Positions 13,061 through 24,771 of a stretch of 64,000 bases of DNA are shown piece by piece. The DNA lies in the NCBI GenBank assembly GCA_013396995.1, contig VWZP01002200.1:248001-312000 (forward strand). Direction: 5' to 3'. The notes below the pieces were generated by a model that saw only the letters and a program-made list of their open reading frames with translations, was not told where the DNA came from and did not search any database. Every line of letters begins with the position of its first letter. Position 1 is the stretch's first letter. The DNA is from Dicaeum eximium. Taxonomy: Eukaryota > Chordata > Aves > Passeriformes > Dicaeidae. The translations under genes and the position numbers were made by a program.

Positions 13061-13195
13061 AGAGCAATCATCTTCCCAAATTGGTCATTACCAAAGTTAA
13101 TGACCTGTTTATTAGAACATCAACCTTGGCTTTGCTTCATGCTGTTAATTAACAAATCTGTCATTAACTGTTGGTAGCCATGACTTTGTATGTGT
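13061..13195. promoter_or_regulatory. Candidate conserved regulatory element with inverted TGACC half-sites
   Basis: GGTCATTA (13083-13090) and TAATGACC (13098-13105) form a perfect 8-base inverted repeat around a 7-base spacer. They contain TGGTCA and TGACCT, nuclear-receptor half-site-like hexamers facing each other. Downstream is GTTAATTAAC at 13144-13153, a palindrome resembling HNF1 or LIM-homeodomain sites, and a further TCATTAAC. The sequence looks unique and motif-dense. The regulatory role is inferred; an 8-base inverted repeat on its own is expected several times by chance in a window this size. Confidence 0.3.
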
Positions 13196-15275
13196 TTATG
13201 GGGGAAGAGGATAGAGATCCTTCATTAGGCATAGTTAAGGTGGTATCCCTGCATATTGGTAAGACCTCATTCCTCTGTGATTGTCAGAGAGTGCACCATT
13301 CACATGTTGTCCATGAATTTGTCTAATCCCTTCAGGGACCTGCTTTGTTTACTGTTTTAATCAAATTCTGCATCAGTTTCTGCAGGTGCTCCCTAGCTCT
13401 CATATATAATATATTCCCAACAAATGACAGCTTTGCACTGACTTTACCCCTGCCATATCTGTGATTTGTGATCATTTGGAAATGCACCCAGAGGGGCAAA
13501 GGGTTCGCCTCAGAGCAAAGGAATTGTTTATTATCAAAACTTTTCCCTGCAATAAAATTGTTTGTTATGCAAGAGGTACCCATAACTAATTAGCTATTTG
13601 TTATTTTCAAGAAGAATGAAATCTATAATTGTGAGGTCTGGCATAACATCTGTCTCCTTAGAGAGGTTTTTGAAAACCATAATTCAAGTGAGAATTACAG
13701 GTTTTTTCCACCTTTGTTGAGATAAATGTATTTTGCCACTCCTCTTAACCTCTAGTGCTAATTACACTATTATAAAATGCCCTGGATTAATGAGGTTTCA
13801 AAAGACACACATCCATTTTGGCCCCTTCCTTGGTTCTGCCATGAGCTGTTCCTCCTCTCTACAGGTGAGTCTGTTTGTGTGACTGTGCAGGTGAAGACCC
13901 CAGCTGAGAGTGACTTAACACAGAGTCCATTGAGTTATGCCCAGCATGAACAAATTTGAGAAGAAAGCCCACCAAAGAAGTTTGCAGACCAGGGGCAGCC
14001 TTCTGTGGGGTGACTGAGTTGGTGTCATGATGGTTTTCCCAACAGGAAGATCTTCCTATCCCAGCTCCTATCCATTCATTCCTTTACCTGCCTTGGCATC
14101 CCTCACACATGGCACTGACCCACCATGGAAGTAGCTGTATTTTCCATGCTTAGTTTTACTAAGCAGCACTGGCTTGAGTAGGGTCTAGCAAAGATCCTGT
14201 CTGGGGGGAGACAACAGAGCAAGTATGGGGAGCACGTGGCATGGGAAGGACAAACAGAGGTGCAGGGACCTGGTAATGGTGGAGCACGCGGGCAGCTCGA
14301 GCCAGCCTGTAGCACAGCTCTCTGTAACAGTGAGCTCTCAGACAAAATAACTAAGAAAAAATAGCTCCTTGGGCAGATACCCCATTTTCATTCTGATGGG
14401 AATCTGTTTAACAGGACTACTTATGGATCTGAGCTGGTTTTTTGTATGTGCTAAGGCAGTTTGGTATCGAAATCTCTCAATTCACCTGAAAATTAAGTCC
14501 CCTGAGTACAATTAAAAATTTCCACCTTAGAGCTGTGTTGGCTGAAGGTGTAGATAACCTTTTCAAGGTCACCAAGAAAGCCAGGAGTTAAACCTTCCCC
14601 AGTGCTGCTCTGAGCAGGGTGTCCTGCCACCCTGGCTCAAGATAAAGGGAGATGACACTGGGGTTACCACACAGGTTATTGCTGTTTTCAGGCTCTGTAA
14701 GGATTGTCAGCACCCAAAGCATAATGTATTCTACAGAGAATAGCTGGGCAGTCCTTTTCCTTCATTGGTTGTTTTACCTGGTGCACTGGATTAGCCAGGA
14801 GTTAAACTGTTTGCAAATAGCAGCTCCCTCACACTGCAGACTCTCCTTTTCTTCTTCTTTTTTTTTTTTTTTCCTGAGAACTTTGCTGTTTTAAGATCAT
14901 CTGTCTATATTTCATCAGTGGACAAAGGAGAGAGAGGAGGAATGGACTGATAAGACCAGTGTCTCATACATCATGGACAGATACAAAGCAAACTAAAATG
15001 TAAATTTTAAGAGTCACTCAGACGAAACCTCAATCCCTGAGCTCACTCAGCTGGCAAAAGACAAACCCTTTGCTTTCCATCAACTCTTAGTTCACACCTG
15101 GGAAAACAAAGTAGATAGGGTATTTCAGAATAGGTGCTTCAAAGCTATTTTTACTTTTGAAATGTATCACTGAAAACAACACCTTCTAAATAAAATAAAA
15201 AGAAGAAAACAAATGTTACCCTATTCACCAAGTTTTCAAGGAAGGAATGTAACAAAAGACTCGAATCTTAAAAGG
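13196..15275. other. Non-coding sequence up to the solo LTR
   Basis: No gene is seen. Frames reach about 83 codons only. Weak CR1-like and MIR-like resemblances exist at 13300-13440 and 14540-14640. A 15-base T run lies at 14858-14872, followed by ordinary unique sequence, with a GGAGAGAGAGGAGG purine patch near 14930. Confidence 0.6.
14540..14640 (-). repeat. Weak antisense MIR-type SINE candidate
   Basis: ATAACCTTTTCAAGGTCACC followed by AAGAAAGCCAGGAGTTAAACC parallels the reverse complement of the MIR core ('taacttgcccaaggtcacacag ... gccgggattcgaacc') with a deletion in the middle. It is then followed by a 'tgctct...ccaccctggc' segment, as in the MIR 5' end. Divergence is large and the call is tentative. 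Confidence 0.3.
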
Positions 15276-15895
15276 TGTCTTGGTTTAACCTCAGACAGCA
15301 AATAAGTGCTGTGCAGCTGGTTGTTCACTCTCCCACCAGAGGGACTGGGGAGAGAATCAGAGAATAAAACTCTGGAAACTTGTGGGTTGAGATAACAATA
15401 GTTTAATAGGTAAAGCAAAAGACACACACATGCACACAAACAAAGCAAAAGAAGGAATTATTTTAGAGCTTCCCATGGTCAGGCAGGTGTTCAGCCATCC
15501 CCAGGAGAGCAGGACCCCATCACACTTAACAGTGACGGTTGACAGTTTGTCTTGGGAAGACAAACTCCATCACTCCAAATGTCCCTCACTTCCTTCTTCT
15601 TCCCCCCTCCTTGTCTACTGAGCATGGTGCCATATGGTCTGCAATATCCCTTGGGTCAGTTGGGGTCAGCTGTCCTGGCTGTGTCTCCTCCCAATTTCCC
15701 ACACACCTCAAGACTTCATGCCAGCTTCTTGTCTGTACAAGAAGCAGAAAAGGCCTTGACATTGTGCAAACACTGCTCAGCAATAACAAAACCATCTCCA
15801 TATTATCTACACTGTTTTCAGCACAAGTCCAAATCACAGCCCCATACTCAGCACTGTGAAGAAAATTAACTCTACCCCTGTCAAAACCAGTAGGG
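15276..15895 (-). mobile_element. Solo LTR of an avian endogenous retrovirus
   Basis: The plus strand begins TGTCTTGGTTTAACC and ends with GAAAATTAACTCTACCCC followed by TCAAAACCAG. These are the reverse complements of the ends of a very common avian ERV LTR, which in sense orientation starts near TGTCCTGGTTT and closes with GGTTAAACCAAGACA. Internal landmarks fit: AGTTTAATAGG at 15400-15410 is the reverse of the ATTAAA-type polyadenylation signal, next to 'gataacaatagt' and 'tgtgggttgag' (U5/R side). The region near 15610-15640, where intact copies have the TATA box, is degraded. No internal retroviral gene or second LTR is adjacent, so this is a solo LTR left by recombination. The 15895 end is eroded (canonical GGACA absent) and no target-site duplication is obvious. 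The short frames inside it are not genes. I recognise the family by pattern but am unsure of its database name (zebra finch TguLTR/ERVL-like). Confidence 0.85.
15400..15410 (-). terminator. LTR polyadenylation signal (ATTAAA type)
   Basis: Read on the minus strand this is CCTATTAAACT, a variant AATAAA hexamer at the position expected for the R region of this LTR class, with sense transcription on the minus strand. Functionality today is unknown. Confidence 0.5.
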
Positions 15896-15901
15896 ATGGC
15901 A

Positions 15902-18900
15902 AGTCCAGTTCTAGGGTGAAAACATTTAAATCTGATTTTTTTGTGACTTTGGTTGGCAGGTGTCTTAGCAAGTCTGAGCTCAGAGGTTCTTTGTAGGCTC
16001 CAGACTGCTCTACCACCTAATCAGAGCCCTGGTCCCTTAGGAGATCTAGTGTGATGCCTTGTACATAAATTAGAGAAGCCATCAAAACAACCTGAAACTT
16101 TGACTGGACACTGGAGCCTTCATATAAATGTCAAATAAGTAAATGATTCTCCTATTTGTGGCAAAAATCCTACCCTTTAAATTCAGTGTTTGATGTGCTA
16201 ATTATAATCAGGCTGCTTACTGAATACATTTAGAGCAGGAACAGAGACAGAATGGAACTGGAAACATCATGTTTTCAGTAAATAATTTCTTTAAAACAGG
16301 AGTCTCCTTACCAGCTAAAGATGCTCTCATCTTAAGTGCATCTGGCATTGTCAACAAATCCTGTGTCTTTTTGCTTGATTGATCATGGAGTTTAAAGAAG
16401 TGGTTATTTTCCTGATAAATGAGATATCATATATATTCATCTATTACAGAACCCCTGTAGATAATTAATCACTGCCATCAGCTCATTACAGCTTTTAAGG
16501 GTATGTGTGAATACTCTAAGTTAACAGAACAAGAACTCCAGGTGGAAGGTTAATAGTACTTTTAGAATTAAAGTGACATTGTAGAATAGGTCAGCCACTG
16601 CCTTTGTGGATTTGGTGCTTGCCCCACAGGATCTCTCAGGAGACACCATTCCCAGTAATGACAGGCCAAGGTCACACCTAGGGGGAAGTAGAGCAATTCT
16701 GCTGAAATCTGGGGAACCATCCCTGCTGGAGATGCAAAGCTCTGTGGATACTGCCAGCTGAGAAAAAACCTTGCCTTGTCATTGGGAAGTGTGACACAAG
16801 GCTAAAAGCAGAACACAAAATGTGTCAAACACACACAGCATATCCCATGGGCAAACTGCCTCTGGACCTTGGCAGCCAACAGTAGGTGTGATCATTTCAT
16901 GCCTCCCTTCATTCCTCCTAGCAGTGGGTAAGAGTGGACCTGCTCAACAGTGATGATAAATATTCACTTTGGGAGAGTGATTGTCACTCTACCAGTTTGT
17001 CTGGTGTCTGCATTGTTTTCTTTCAAAGGCTTGTCTTTAAAGGCAGTAGCGTAAGATCAACTCTCTCTTGCTGAGCTGTTGGGAAAGATTATAAGGAAAT
17101 TTTTTATTTCTGCCAGCAGTGGCCACGTCAGATACCATGAAATCTCTCACCTGTATGTGCACAGCTTCTTGGGAAGTCACAGACCTCACACCTTGCTGAC
17201 TGATGCTGTTCATCTTGATGTATTACCTCCTACTGAATCTCTCTCTTTCAAAGCCTTTGGGGAAAAGTGCAGATAAATGGTGAAAGATTTGTTTTCTTTA
17301 CCCACACAGTTCACTCATTGGTTTGTACAAATACCTGTGGGGTGTCTTGAGTCAGGCTGGGCTATGTTCACACAGAAAAAATCTTGGAGGTACCATAAGA
17401 AATGGCCAAATGTGCTTCCTAAAGGATTTTTTCATAATCAGCTTTGAGGCTTTTGCTTGCAGGGTCTGTTCAAGATGTCGTAATAATACCTGCAACAGAA
17501 AAAGAAGCTTCAACATGAAACAGTCAGGGAGAATTCCAGGAGAATAATTTTCAAAAAGAAAGACTTTTTTTGCGTGCTTCTCCAGATTTCTGAGTAGGAT
17601 TATCCCTGTGTTTGTAGATAGAAAGGCTTTCTGAAGGGTAACAGTTTTGTAGAGAACATTTACTTTTAGCAATGTATTTCTGAGTTGTAACAAATTTGAA
17701 AACCATCTCGTTCTGAAATAAGGGTGTTCTAGTTTTTGATTTAGAATTGTTGCCGCAGAAGGAATAAAAGGAATAAAAGCTTGGGGGAATAAAAAGCAAA
17801 GGCTATCCCCAGACTTTTTAACAGACTGTTGAAATAAATGAGTTGAAACATAGGCAAAATAAGTGGTTGAAGAGGGCAAAAGAAAACAAGAAGATGGTGA
17901 CAGTGGGACAAATGGGACATTTGAGACAAGTTCTCCTTTGAATTACAAGAGTAGTTTTTCTTATGGTTTTCTCTATGAATTGTAATAATTCTTCCACTAG
18001 TGAAACAGGGAAGAGCTCTGGCAGGGACTTCAGGTTGCAGCTCCTTTTCAGGAGACCTCAGAAAAGGCAGTTCTGGCCTTGATCAAGTGAAGGATCTCAG
18101 CTCACCTTTAATTTGACATTAATGAGTGATCACATCTCCAAACAAGAACAGTTTGCTCAAGTTTGCCCTGCAAGATGATCTTAAAGTGCCAAATGTCCTT
18201 TCTCTAACCTTGCTAAAAATTCAGACATTTTCAAAGGGAGCCCATTCACAGAGCAGAGAGAGACTTGGAAATCGTGAGAGAATGCAGATTTTGGCTCCAC
18301 TGCAGCTGAAGCCAGAGAAGCAGTGCACAGAGCTACAAGGAGGAAGAAACAATGCAGGCAGCTCTGCTGGCCAGTGATGTACCAAAAGCCCCAAAGACTT
18401 GGATTTGTTTGAAAGCTGTTGAGGGATATGAACCCATACACTTAAAAGGAGCTGCCTTTTGAACAAAAAAAAAACCAAAAACAAGGCAGCCCTGTCAAAG
18501 GAAGGAATAAAAGCACCTTGATGTATTCTGACAGTGAAATTAGAAAGCAGACACATATAAAAGCCAATGAACAAACTGTGCAAGTCAAGAAATGTGATGG
18601 GCCCCACATTCTTTTAATAGTTTATTTCTTAGAAGATTACGTTATATTGACACTGGTGCTTGAAAAGTCTCCTACTGTTTAACAATACTCTGCAATAAAA
18701 TGCTGTAATCTGTTAATGCACCATACTGTCACTATAACCCAGAGTTTGTAGGGGAATACTTCCCTTCCTTTCAGTATGTCTGTCAATTTGCTTAAAGAAA
18801 GAGAAGAAAGTATGGCTTCTCTCCACCCTCTTTTCACTGATTACATGCCCCCAGCCCTGATTGCTGCTCCCTGAGAGCTTCCTTTGCCTGGGTTTTCCTT

Positions 18901-19480
18901 GCAGTTAGCCTTTCCTGGTGTTGCTCAGAGACTGCAGAGGGAATGGCAAGAACACACAGAAAATTGAAGCAGAAGCAGCAAGGCAGCAGTAGGTGGAGGG
19001 AAATTGCCATTTCCCTCGTTCAGGGAAAGAGATTCTGCCATGGCAGAGGGCAAAGGGCTCTCAGGCACGGGGAGAGGCTTTTGTGCATGGGATTTGGGCT
19101 CCAGCTGAAGGGTGCTGAATGGGGAGTGAGGTTGCTTCAAACAACAGGCTGGAAAGTTCATCCCTTGGCAGCGTTTGGAGCTGGCAGTAAGGGATAGGGA
19201 ATAGCTCCAGCAAAAGATGAACTCACCAGGCAGACAGGAAAGGCCAGATCTTAGAAGTGTTATCTAGCAAATGTCCAAGATGTGGATGTGGCTTTGGCTG
19301 GAGAGAAGGCCACATTAAGACACAAGAATGAAATGAAGATAAAGAGTTTGGTGGTTTTTGCTAAGTATCTGGATGCAGAACTGAATGGAAACATGGAGCA
19401 GAGCTCTCATAACAGTGTAAGCAATCCCTGACAGTGCATTTCTTTAATATTTCTCTCCTTCAATAGTTATAGCAGTAGCT
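15902..19480. other. Non-coding sequence without identified gene
   Basis: No supported gene. The 175-codon reverse frame at 17352-17879 is Phe/Leu/Ser-rich, has no recognisable domain and is within the tail of what a 60-kb AT-rich window can produce by chance. A stretch near 16610-16760 has a faint CR1-like look (ACCATCCCTGCTGGAGATG) that I do not consider sufficient. The remainder appears to be unique sequence. Confidence 0.6.
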
Positions 19481-19485
19481 GCTGG

Positions 19486-19510
19486 AATTAATTATGATTA
19501 ATTTAATTAT
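19486..19510. promoter_or_regulatory. Homeodomain-type TAAT/ATTA cluster
   Basis: The 25 bases read as overlapping AATTAATT, ATGATTAAT and TTTAATTAT units, giving about six ATTA/TAAT cores back to back. Such arrays bind many homeodomain proteins. They are also simply AT-rich, so the regulatory reading is tentative. Confidence 0.3.
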
Positions 19511-22440
19511 AGGTATAAACCAGGTCCTTTTCAAAGTGAATTATAGTTTCCTTCAATAGTATGTGGTGGTTAAGCACTGGTAATTAAGGGTTTGAATGAG
19601 GGCTTGACAGTGCATTTTCCCATAATTGAAATTCCACTGCAAACCCCATAGTGTTTGCAATCCAGCACACAGCAATAAGCTTTCTCTGGGTTTTTTTTTT
19701 TGGTGGTATTTTATATATATAAAGTAGGTTACCATGAAGGACTGCCTTTATGAACCTACTGCTGAATGCATAACCTCTCTAATAATTCATTTAACATGTT
19801 TATCTCTGCAGCTCAGTCTTAATAGGACAGGTAGGGAGACGATGGTGCTGTAAGTTTGAAACTCCAGCGTCAGTTCCATTACTGTGGGGAGAGGATTTGC
19901 ATTGACCTTGAAGCCTCTGACTCTGACCCTCCAAGGGGAAATAGCTTTTTGAAGACTACTGGGAGAACATTCCCCAGGGAAACCCAGTTATTTCACAGAA
20001 GATATGTGTGTGGACTGTGCACTTCTAAAAGTGGATGTGCCAGTAACACATTCTGCACAAAGCACAAACCCACCTCAGCATGTGCTTCCCAGGAATACTT
20101 GTCCTTCTTGGGCTGGCTGCAGGCATGCCCAGCCAAACCAGGTGGCTTTCTGTGGCTTTTTCATCCTATGTGCAAGTGAGCAGGTTAACCAGCTGTTCAA
20201 GGAGCCATTAGTTTATTCAGCTTGAAGTTACCTATAATTTCTAAGTGTCTCCTGTTGTAGGTTTAAGGGCATCCCTCCATTCAGGTAAAATTCACAGTAA
20301 AATTTGTCACAGGGTGCAACAAGGAGAAAAAGGCAGTTTCTGGGGTTGTGATAGGAGGTGGGTGTTAGTGGAAGCTTAATGCCCAGCAGGAATTGCTCAG
20401 GTCTCTCCTGCTTCCATGTAACAGCTCCATAATCCACAAAACTAGGAGAGGTTTGCACACCACACTCTATTGACTGTGTGCTGGGCCAAGCAATCTCTTG
20501 TCTAAAAATATGCATCTGTTCCCTCCCACGGGATAAAATGACACCACTGGAAGTGTGTGAAGAAGGATCAGGGATTCAGTTCAGCTGATCACAAGGGTGG
20601 TGTCAATTAGGTATGAACTCAAAGGTGCAGGCTCATGGAGGAGGCAGCAAATGCAAGCTCCTTCTCAAGTCTTCTCCAGGCTTTCTCCTCAGCCATGGAG
20701 GGAGGAAAAGTTTTCACATTGAATTTGTGCTATTTTGTCAGGTTGTCACAACCTTAACATTATTTAAATGTAATTTTTTAGTCTATGAATTTGAATTATC
20801 CATGGATTTGATTCATTACCAACACATGCCTAGTAGCCAGTTTCTAAATTATGTTGCTGCTGACTTGAATTATTATAAATAAGACTGTGCCAAATGTCAA
20901 TTGATTATTCAGGAGTAATCAATAGAGAGAGAGAAAAGACAGCTTTTGTTGACTAACAGCAAGTGATTTTTATTCCACAGTCCTGGAATTTAGAGTAGAG
21001 GTGGTAAGCCAGGCTGCATGCCAGACCCCCAGCAAACAGATGCAAAAGAAAAGGGATGCTGGCCTCCTTACAAGTAGACCCAGCAAGGCTGCAGTGGGGC
21101 CACAAGCATAAATGTCCCTGAGAAAGTCTTGCAAGTGGTGAATCTCCAGATTTAGTCACAGACTTTTTCTTAGACTAGTTTTGGGTGGTTTTTGTTGCTG
21201 TTGTTGTTTTCTTTTTTTTTTTTTTTAAACAAAAGAACTCCTCTGAATCCTCTCTCTGCAGCCCTATGATGCCAGTATGGCAAGTTGGCAGTGATCAGCT
21301 GCCAGGTACTCACCTGGACACTCACTCCCCTCCCCAAAAGGATGGGGGGGGCAGGGGGAATGCAGTGAAAAATAGGCTCATGGGTCAAGATAAAGAGAGA
21401 AAGATCACTTACAGTTAGCATCACTGACAAAAGAGTCTTACGTGTTTTCTCAGAGGTGGCATCACCTTGGCTGGAGAGCTCAGGAAAAAAGGCAAGGAAA
21501 AGTACCTCAGCATAACTGAAAGCAAAGTTTTCTTTCCCCTTGCTCACAGAGGAGGCAATCACCTCAAAACCTGTCTGTCCTTTTGTCATCCTTCTCAGCA
21601 TGAAAATCTGAATCCAAAGGGGAAAACAAATACAGATGTATTTTGTGTGATTGGAAGGAAGGGTGCATTAGTTGTGCATTGTCCTTTTATTTGCATACAG
21701 TTGCCAAAGGGAACATTTGCCACAGGTCATAGTCATGTATCTGGGTGGAGAGTTGTGTTTGCCAGTGCTTGGAACAAAGAAGAGTTTTTATACTCATAGC
21801 CTGAAGTCTTGGAGCAGATTTTCCTCTGCTTCTGGGAGCATGTGGGTTTGCCTCCAGCACAGATCTCCAAGAGTGAAGGTATTTAAACTGCAAAATCAAA
21901 ATTAACCAAAGAAGTTCATCAGAACCCTCAGAGAGGCTTGAGGTAATAGCCAAAACTAGGGCAGATAAAGAAGTTATCTTGTGGAAAGAGCTGTCCTGTG
22001 CTCAACTGGTCACGCAGGGTTGATGGAAAACCACAGCAGCCCTGTCCCAGAGACATATCCAGCACCTTTGTCTGCATACAACCAAATGTCCAGGCTTATT
22101 TTTAATGAGAAAATTAAAATACAGCAATAAAGCTCATCCCTTGTGTAACTTCATGAATTTTATTACAGTCACAGAGGAAAAACCTGTTTATTGCCATGAT
22201 AGATCTGCAGTCTTATCAGTTCTCATTTTCACACTGTCATGGTGCTTGCTGATTTCTGAAAGACTGTTGGAGTCCTACAGCTGCAGGGTTCCCTGCAGAG
22301 GAATGAAGACTCAAAAGAAGCAAATAAACAGGAGACATGTTTTTAGAGACCATAGCTGCAAAGGAAACCTTTAAAAATATGAACATAATAGGCAAATTTT
22401 AGAGGATATTTGAGAATTCTTAAACAGAGATGATGTTCAG
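19511..22440. other. Non-coding sequence with T-rich low complexity
   Basis: No gene is seen. Frames up to 143 codons (21170-21601 minus) overlap a simple-sequence stretch and are not convincing. Near 20950-20981 there is a good-looking splice acceptor on the plus strand (TTGACTAAC branch-point-like sequence, then TTTTTATTCCACAG), but no exon with an open frame follows. A G-rich patch of eight and then five G lies near 21341-21357. Confidence 0.6.
21179..21226. repeat. T/GTT-rich low-complexity tract
   Basis: A GTT-like stretch (TTTTTGTTGCTGTTGTTG) leads into a 15-base T run at 21212-21226. It is simple sequence without a recognisable transposon upstream. Confidence 0.85.
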
Positions 22441-22447
22441 CCAGGGT

Positions 22448-22557
22448 AGGGGTTTTTTTAATTTGTTTGAGGTTGTTTTTATTTTTGTTTGTTGGGTTTG
22501 GTTTGGTATTTTGTTGTTTTGATTGGTTGGTTTGTTGTTTTGGGGTTTTATTTAAGT
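22448..22557. repeat. GT-rich low-complexity tract
   Basis: For about 110 bases the plus strand is nearly free of C and consists of T runs punctuated by G doublets and triplets (TTTGTTTG, GGTTTGGTTTGG, TTGTTGTTTTG). No fixed period dominates. This is strand-asymmetric simple sequence, similar to the tract at 42626-42705. Confidence 0.85.
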
Positions 22558-22804
22558 AAAAAAGCCCCCCAATGAGAAAATGCTAGAAGTTTTTAGCTAT
22601 TTAGCTGGAAAACATGAAAATCATGGTCTGAAGAAGCATTGCTAGGTCTGAGATTTTTGACACTTTTCTCAAATCATACCATAGTCAGTGGAAAAAAGTA
22701 AGCTTTGTGATTTTTTGGGGCCAATTTGAAGTTTTAGGCCTTGGTGAGCTTTGGGTTCCCAGGTGCTTTGAGGTGGCTAAGGGCTATAAAATCACCTCCA
22801 TTTT

Positions 22805-22926
22805 AGGTCTTGGGGTAATTGGGTCTAGTGAGCTCCACCTGTGAAATGCAGAGCTTGTTCTGCAAAGGTCTGCGGGTAATTAGGTCTAGTGAGCTCCACG
22901 TGTGAAATGCAGAGCTTCTTCACACA
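22805..22926. repeat. 61-bp tandem duplication, two copies
   Basis: Copy 1 (22805-22865) and copy 2 (22866-about 22926) start with AGGTCT and share GGGTAATT, GGTCTAGTGAGCTCCAC and TGTGAAATGCAGAGCTT at a constant offset of 61 bases. Differences are few (for example CACCTGTG versus CACGTGTG), so the duplication is fairly young. The C-to-G difference turns CACCTG into CACGTG, changing the E-box type between the copies. No coding potential is apparent. Confidence 0.9.
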
Positions 22927-24771
22927 AACAAAGAGGGAGAGCTTGGGAAAAGGCTGTGAGGACTTACAAAGAAAGAATATTGGATTGGTGCCTTGGTTGT
23001 AAAGGAATAACCTGGATGTTCCACTTTGAAGTGAAACAGGTATGTGCTTCTTGTGGGTGTCTACCAGTTGGTGGCTGCATTAGGAAAGGAATTAGATGTC
23101 CTCTGTCACTGTAGGTTAGCAGGAAAAGCTGTGTTTTGGTGTGAAATGGGGCAGTAGCAGCTGCCACAGCAGCCCTTGCTTCAGCCTTCAGTGGGGCATT
23201 GGGGTTGGCTCTGCAAATAAGTCTGGAGCTGTGCTGTAGTGCCATGGGAGATGCCCATGGCATGTGAGATATGGAATTATTTAGTTGGGGTGCATGTGAA
23301 GAGACTGCAGAGGTTTTGGGGGGTTATTTTCCCCTGTACCCACAGTCTCTGTGCAGGGCAGGTGTGGAGCTGCACACCTCCCTATGCCTTGAGTTCCACC
23401 TTTCCCTAGGAGGGCTATGTGGGTAGACCCCTCCTCTTTTTTGGCAGCATCCATGGGTTACTGTAGCTTTTGGCTTTACCCCAAAGTGAGCACAAAAAAA
23501 TGCTCCAGCATCCCGAGCAAACCAGCATATGGCATGGCTGGACTGAAACCTCATCACAAAAATATTGTTTTCTTTGTGCTGGTAGAGTCTGAGCTACTCT
23601 GACTAAGAATGCTGCTGTTTTTTATGGCCAAGTCCTCATACCTGACCTCTTGTGAAGAATGTTAAGGAGTGCTTTTGAACAGGGTGAGGGTGCTTCTACT
23701 TTGTGCTGCTGGTGGTGATTTAAGCACAGATTGAAGAGGTGGAAAAAGCTCCTTGTATTTTTTAAATAAAGATACAGACTGGGATGTTTAGTAGGGAAAA
23801 TTTTTGCAGATGGTGATGGGGGAGAGTGGCAGCCAAACCATTACAGAGAGCTGCAGGTTTCCTCCAGGCTACCAGCACATGCAAGCATCAGAATTTGCTA
23901 AAATATATTGCCTTTAATTCTTCTTTTCTATGAAATTTTAACTGAATGGGAAAGAATAATATTCCTGTGTCTATGTGATCAAACAACTCCCTCCTATCTG
24001 GGCTACCTCTACACACAAAGTGCTCATGGAATAGGTGAATAGGATGTGCTTTCAAACTGACTGCCAGCAAGTCTTTTGTGCTAGACATCCAAACACCACC
24101 GAAGTGACAAAATGTTCCAGACGTGTCGTAATTATGTGCACATGTGCTACAAAGGCTGCTAATATCAGAGCAGTTCAATCTGTGAAATATGCTGGCATGT
24201 GAATGCTTAGCATCTTTCTGAGAGACTCATTTCTGTAATGCTGTGTGTCGTACCAAAAAGTTTTCATGCACCGGAAAGTTTTTTTTTAAAAAAACAAGAA
24301 TTAATTGCTTGGCTTGAAATATAGTGGAATAACTCAAGAGAACTAGGCTTTTAAAAGTGACATAAATCAATGGGAGCTCTAACTTGGGATTTTCTGCAAG
24401 CAAGAAACAATCAATGTATTTGGAAGGGTTGTTTTCAAAAAGCACCTTACTTCAAATTCTTGGAACAGCTTCCATGGCAAAACTAGTGGTTTTTAAAATT
24501 TTCTTTTCTTGTTCTTTCACTGAAGGTCTGTGGTGTGGGTATTTCTAGAAGGACTACCTGCTGATTATTCTGTTTTGTGGGTTGTGGAGGGTGGGTTTAA
24601 AGCAGCAAATGCTTATCAGATTAACAGTGGCTTTCAGGAGAAAACCTGCAGTGGATGGTTTTGTGCTTACAAGTCCTGCAGTGTAAGGCATGGTTTCATT
24701 TCACATTAATTGCTGGCTGGGAATATGGTACTGGAGGCTTCTGCAAGCAGACTGCAAGGACTCCCTGGTCC

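Noticed and set aside
13300..13440. Antisense CR1 fragment (TTGTCCATGAATTTGTCTAA and following)
   Set aside because: The first 20 bases resemble the reversed CR1 'aattcatggag' end. The continuation fits only loosely, so I do not annotate it without a profile search.
15539..15869. Two overlapping forward frames of about 105 codons
   Set aside because: They lie inside the solo LTR in antisense to its transcription. LTRs of this class do not encode proteins.
16610..16760. CR1-like ACCATCCCTGCTGGAGATG segment
   Set aside because: Only about 20 bases resemble the CR1 'ccatccctggagat' motif and the flanks do not align.
17352..17879. 175-codon reverse frame as a gene
   Set aside because: Phe/Leu-rich translation with no domain, no coding-like codon bias and no splice context. 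This length is not remarkable for an AT-rich window searched in six frames.
19568..19580. CR1-like GGTTAAGCACTGG
   Set aside because: A 13-base match is expected by chance and the surrounding sequence does not extend it.
21341..21357. G-quadruplex at GGGGGGGGCAGGGGG
   Set aside because: There are only two separated G runs. A four-stack structure would need the runs to be subdivided, so the case is weak.
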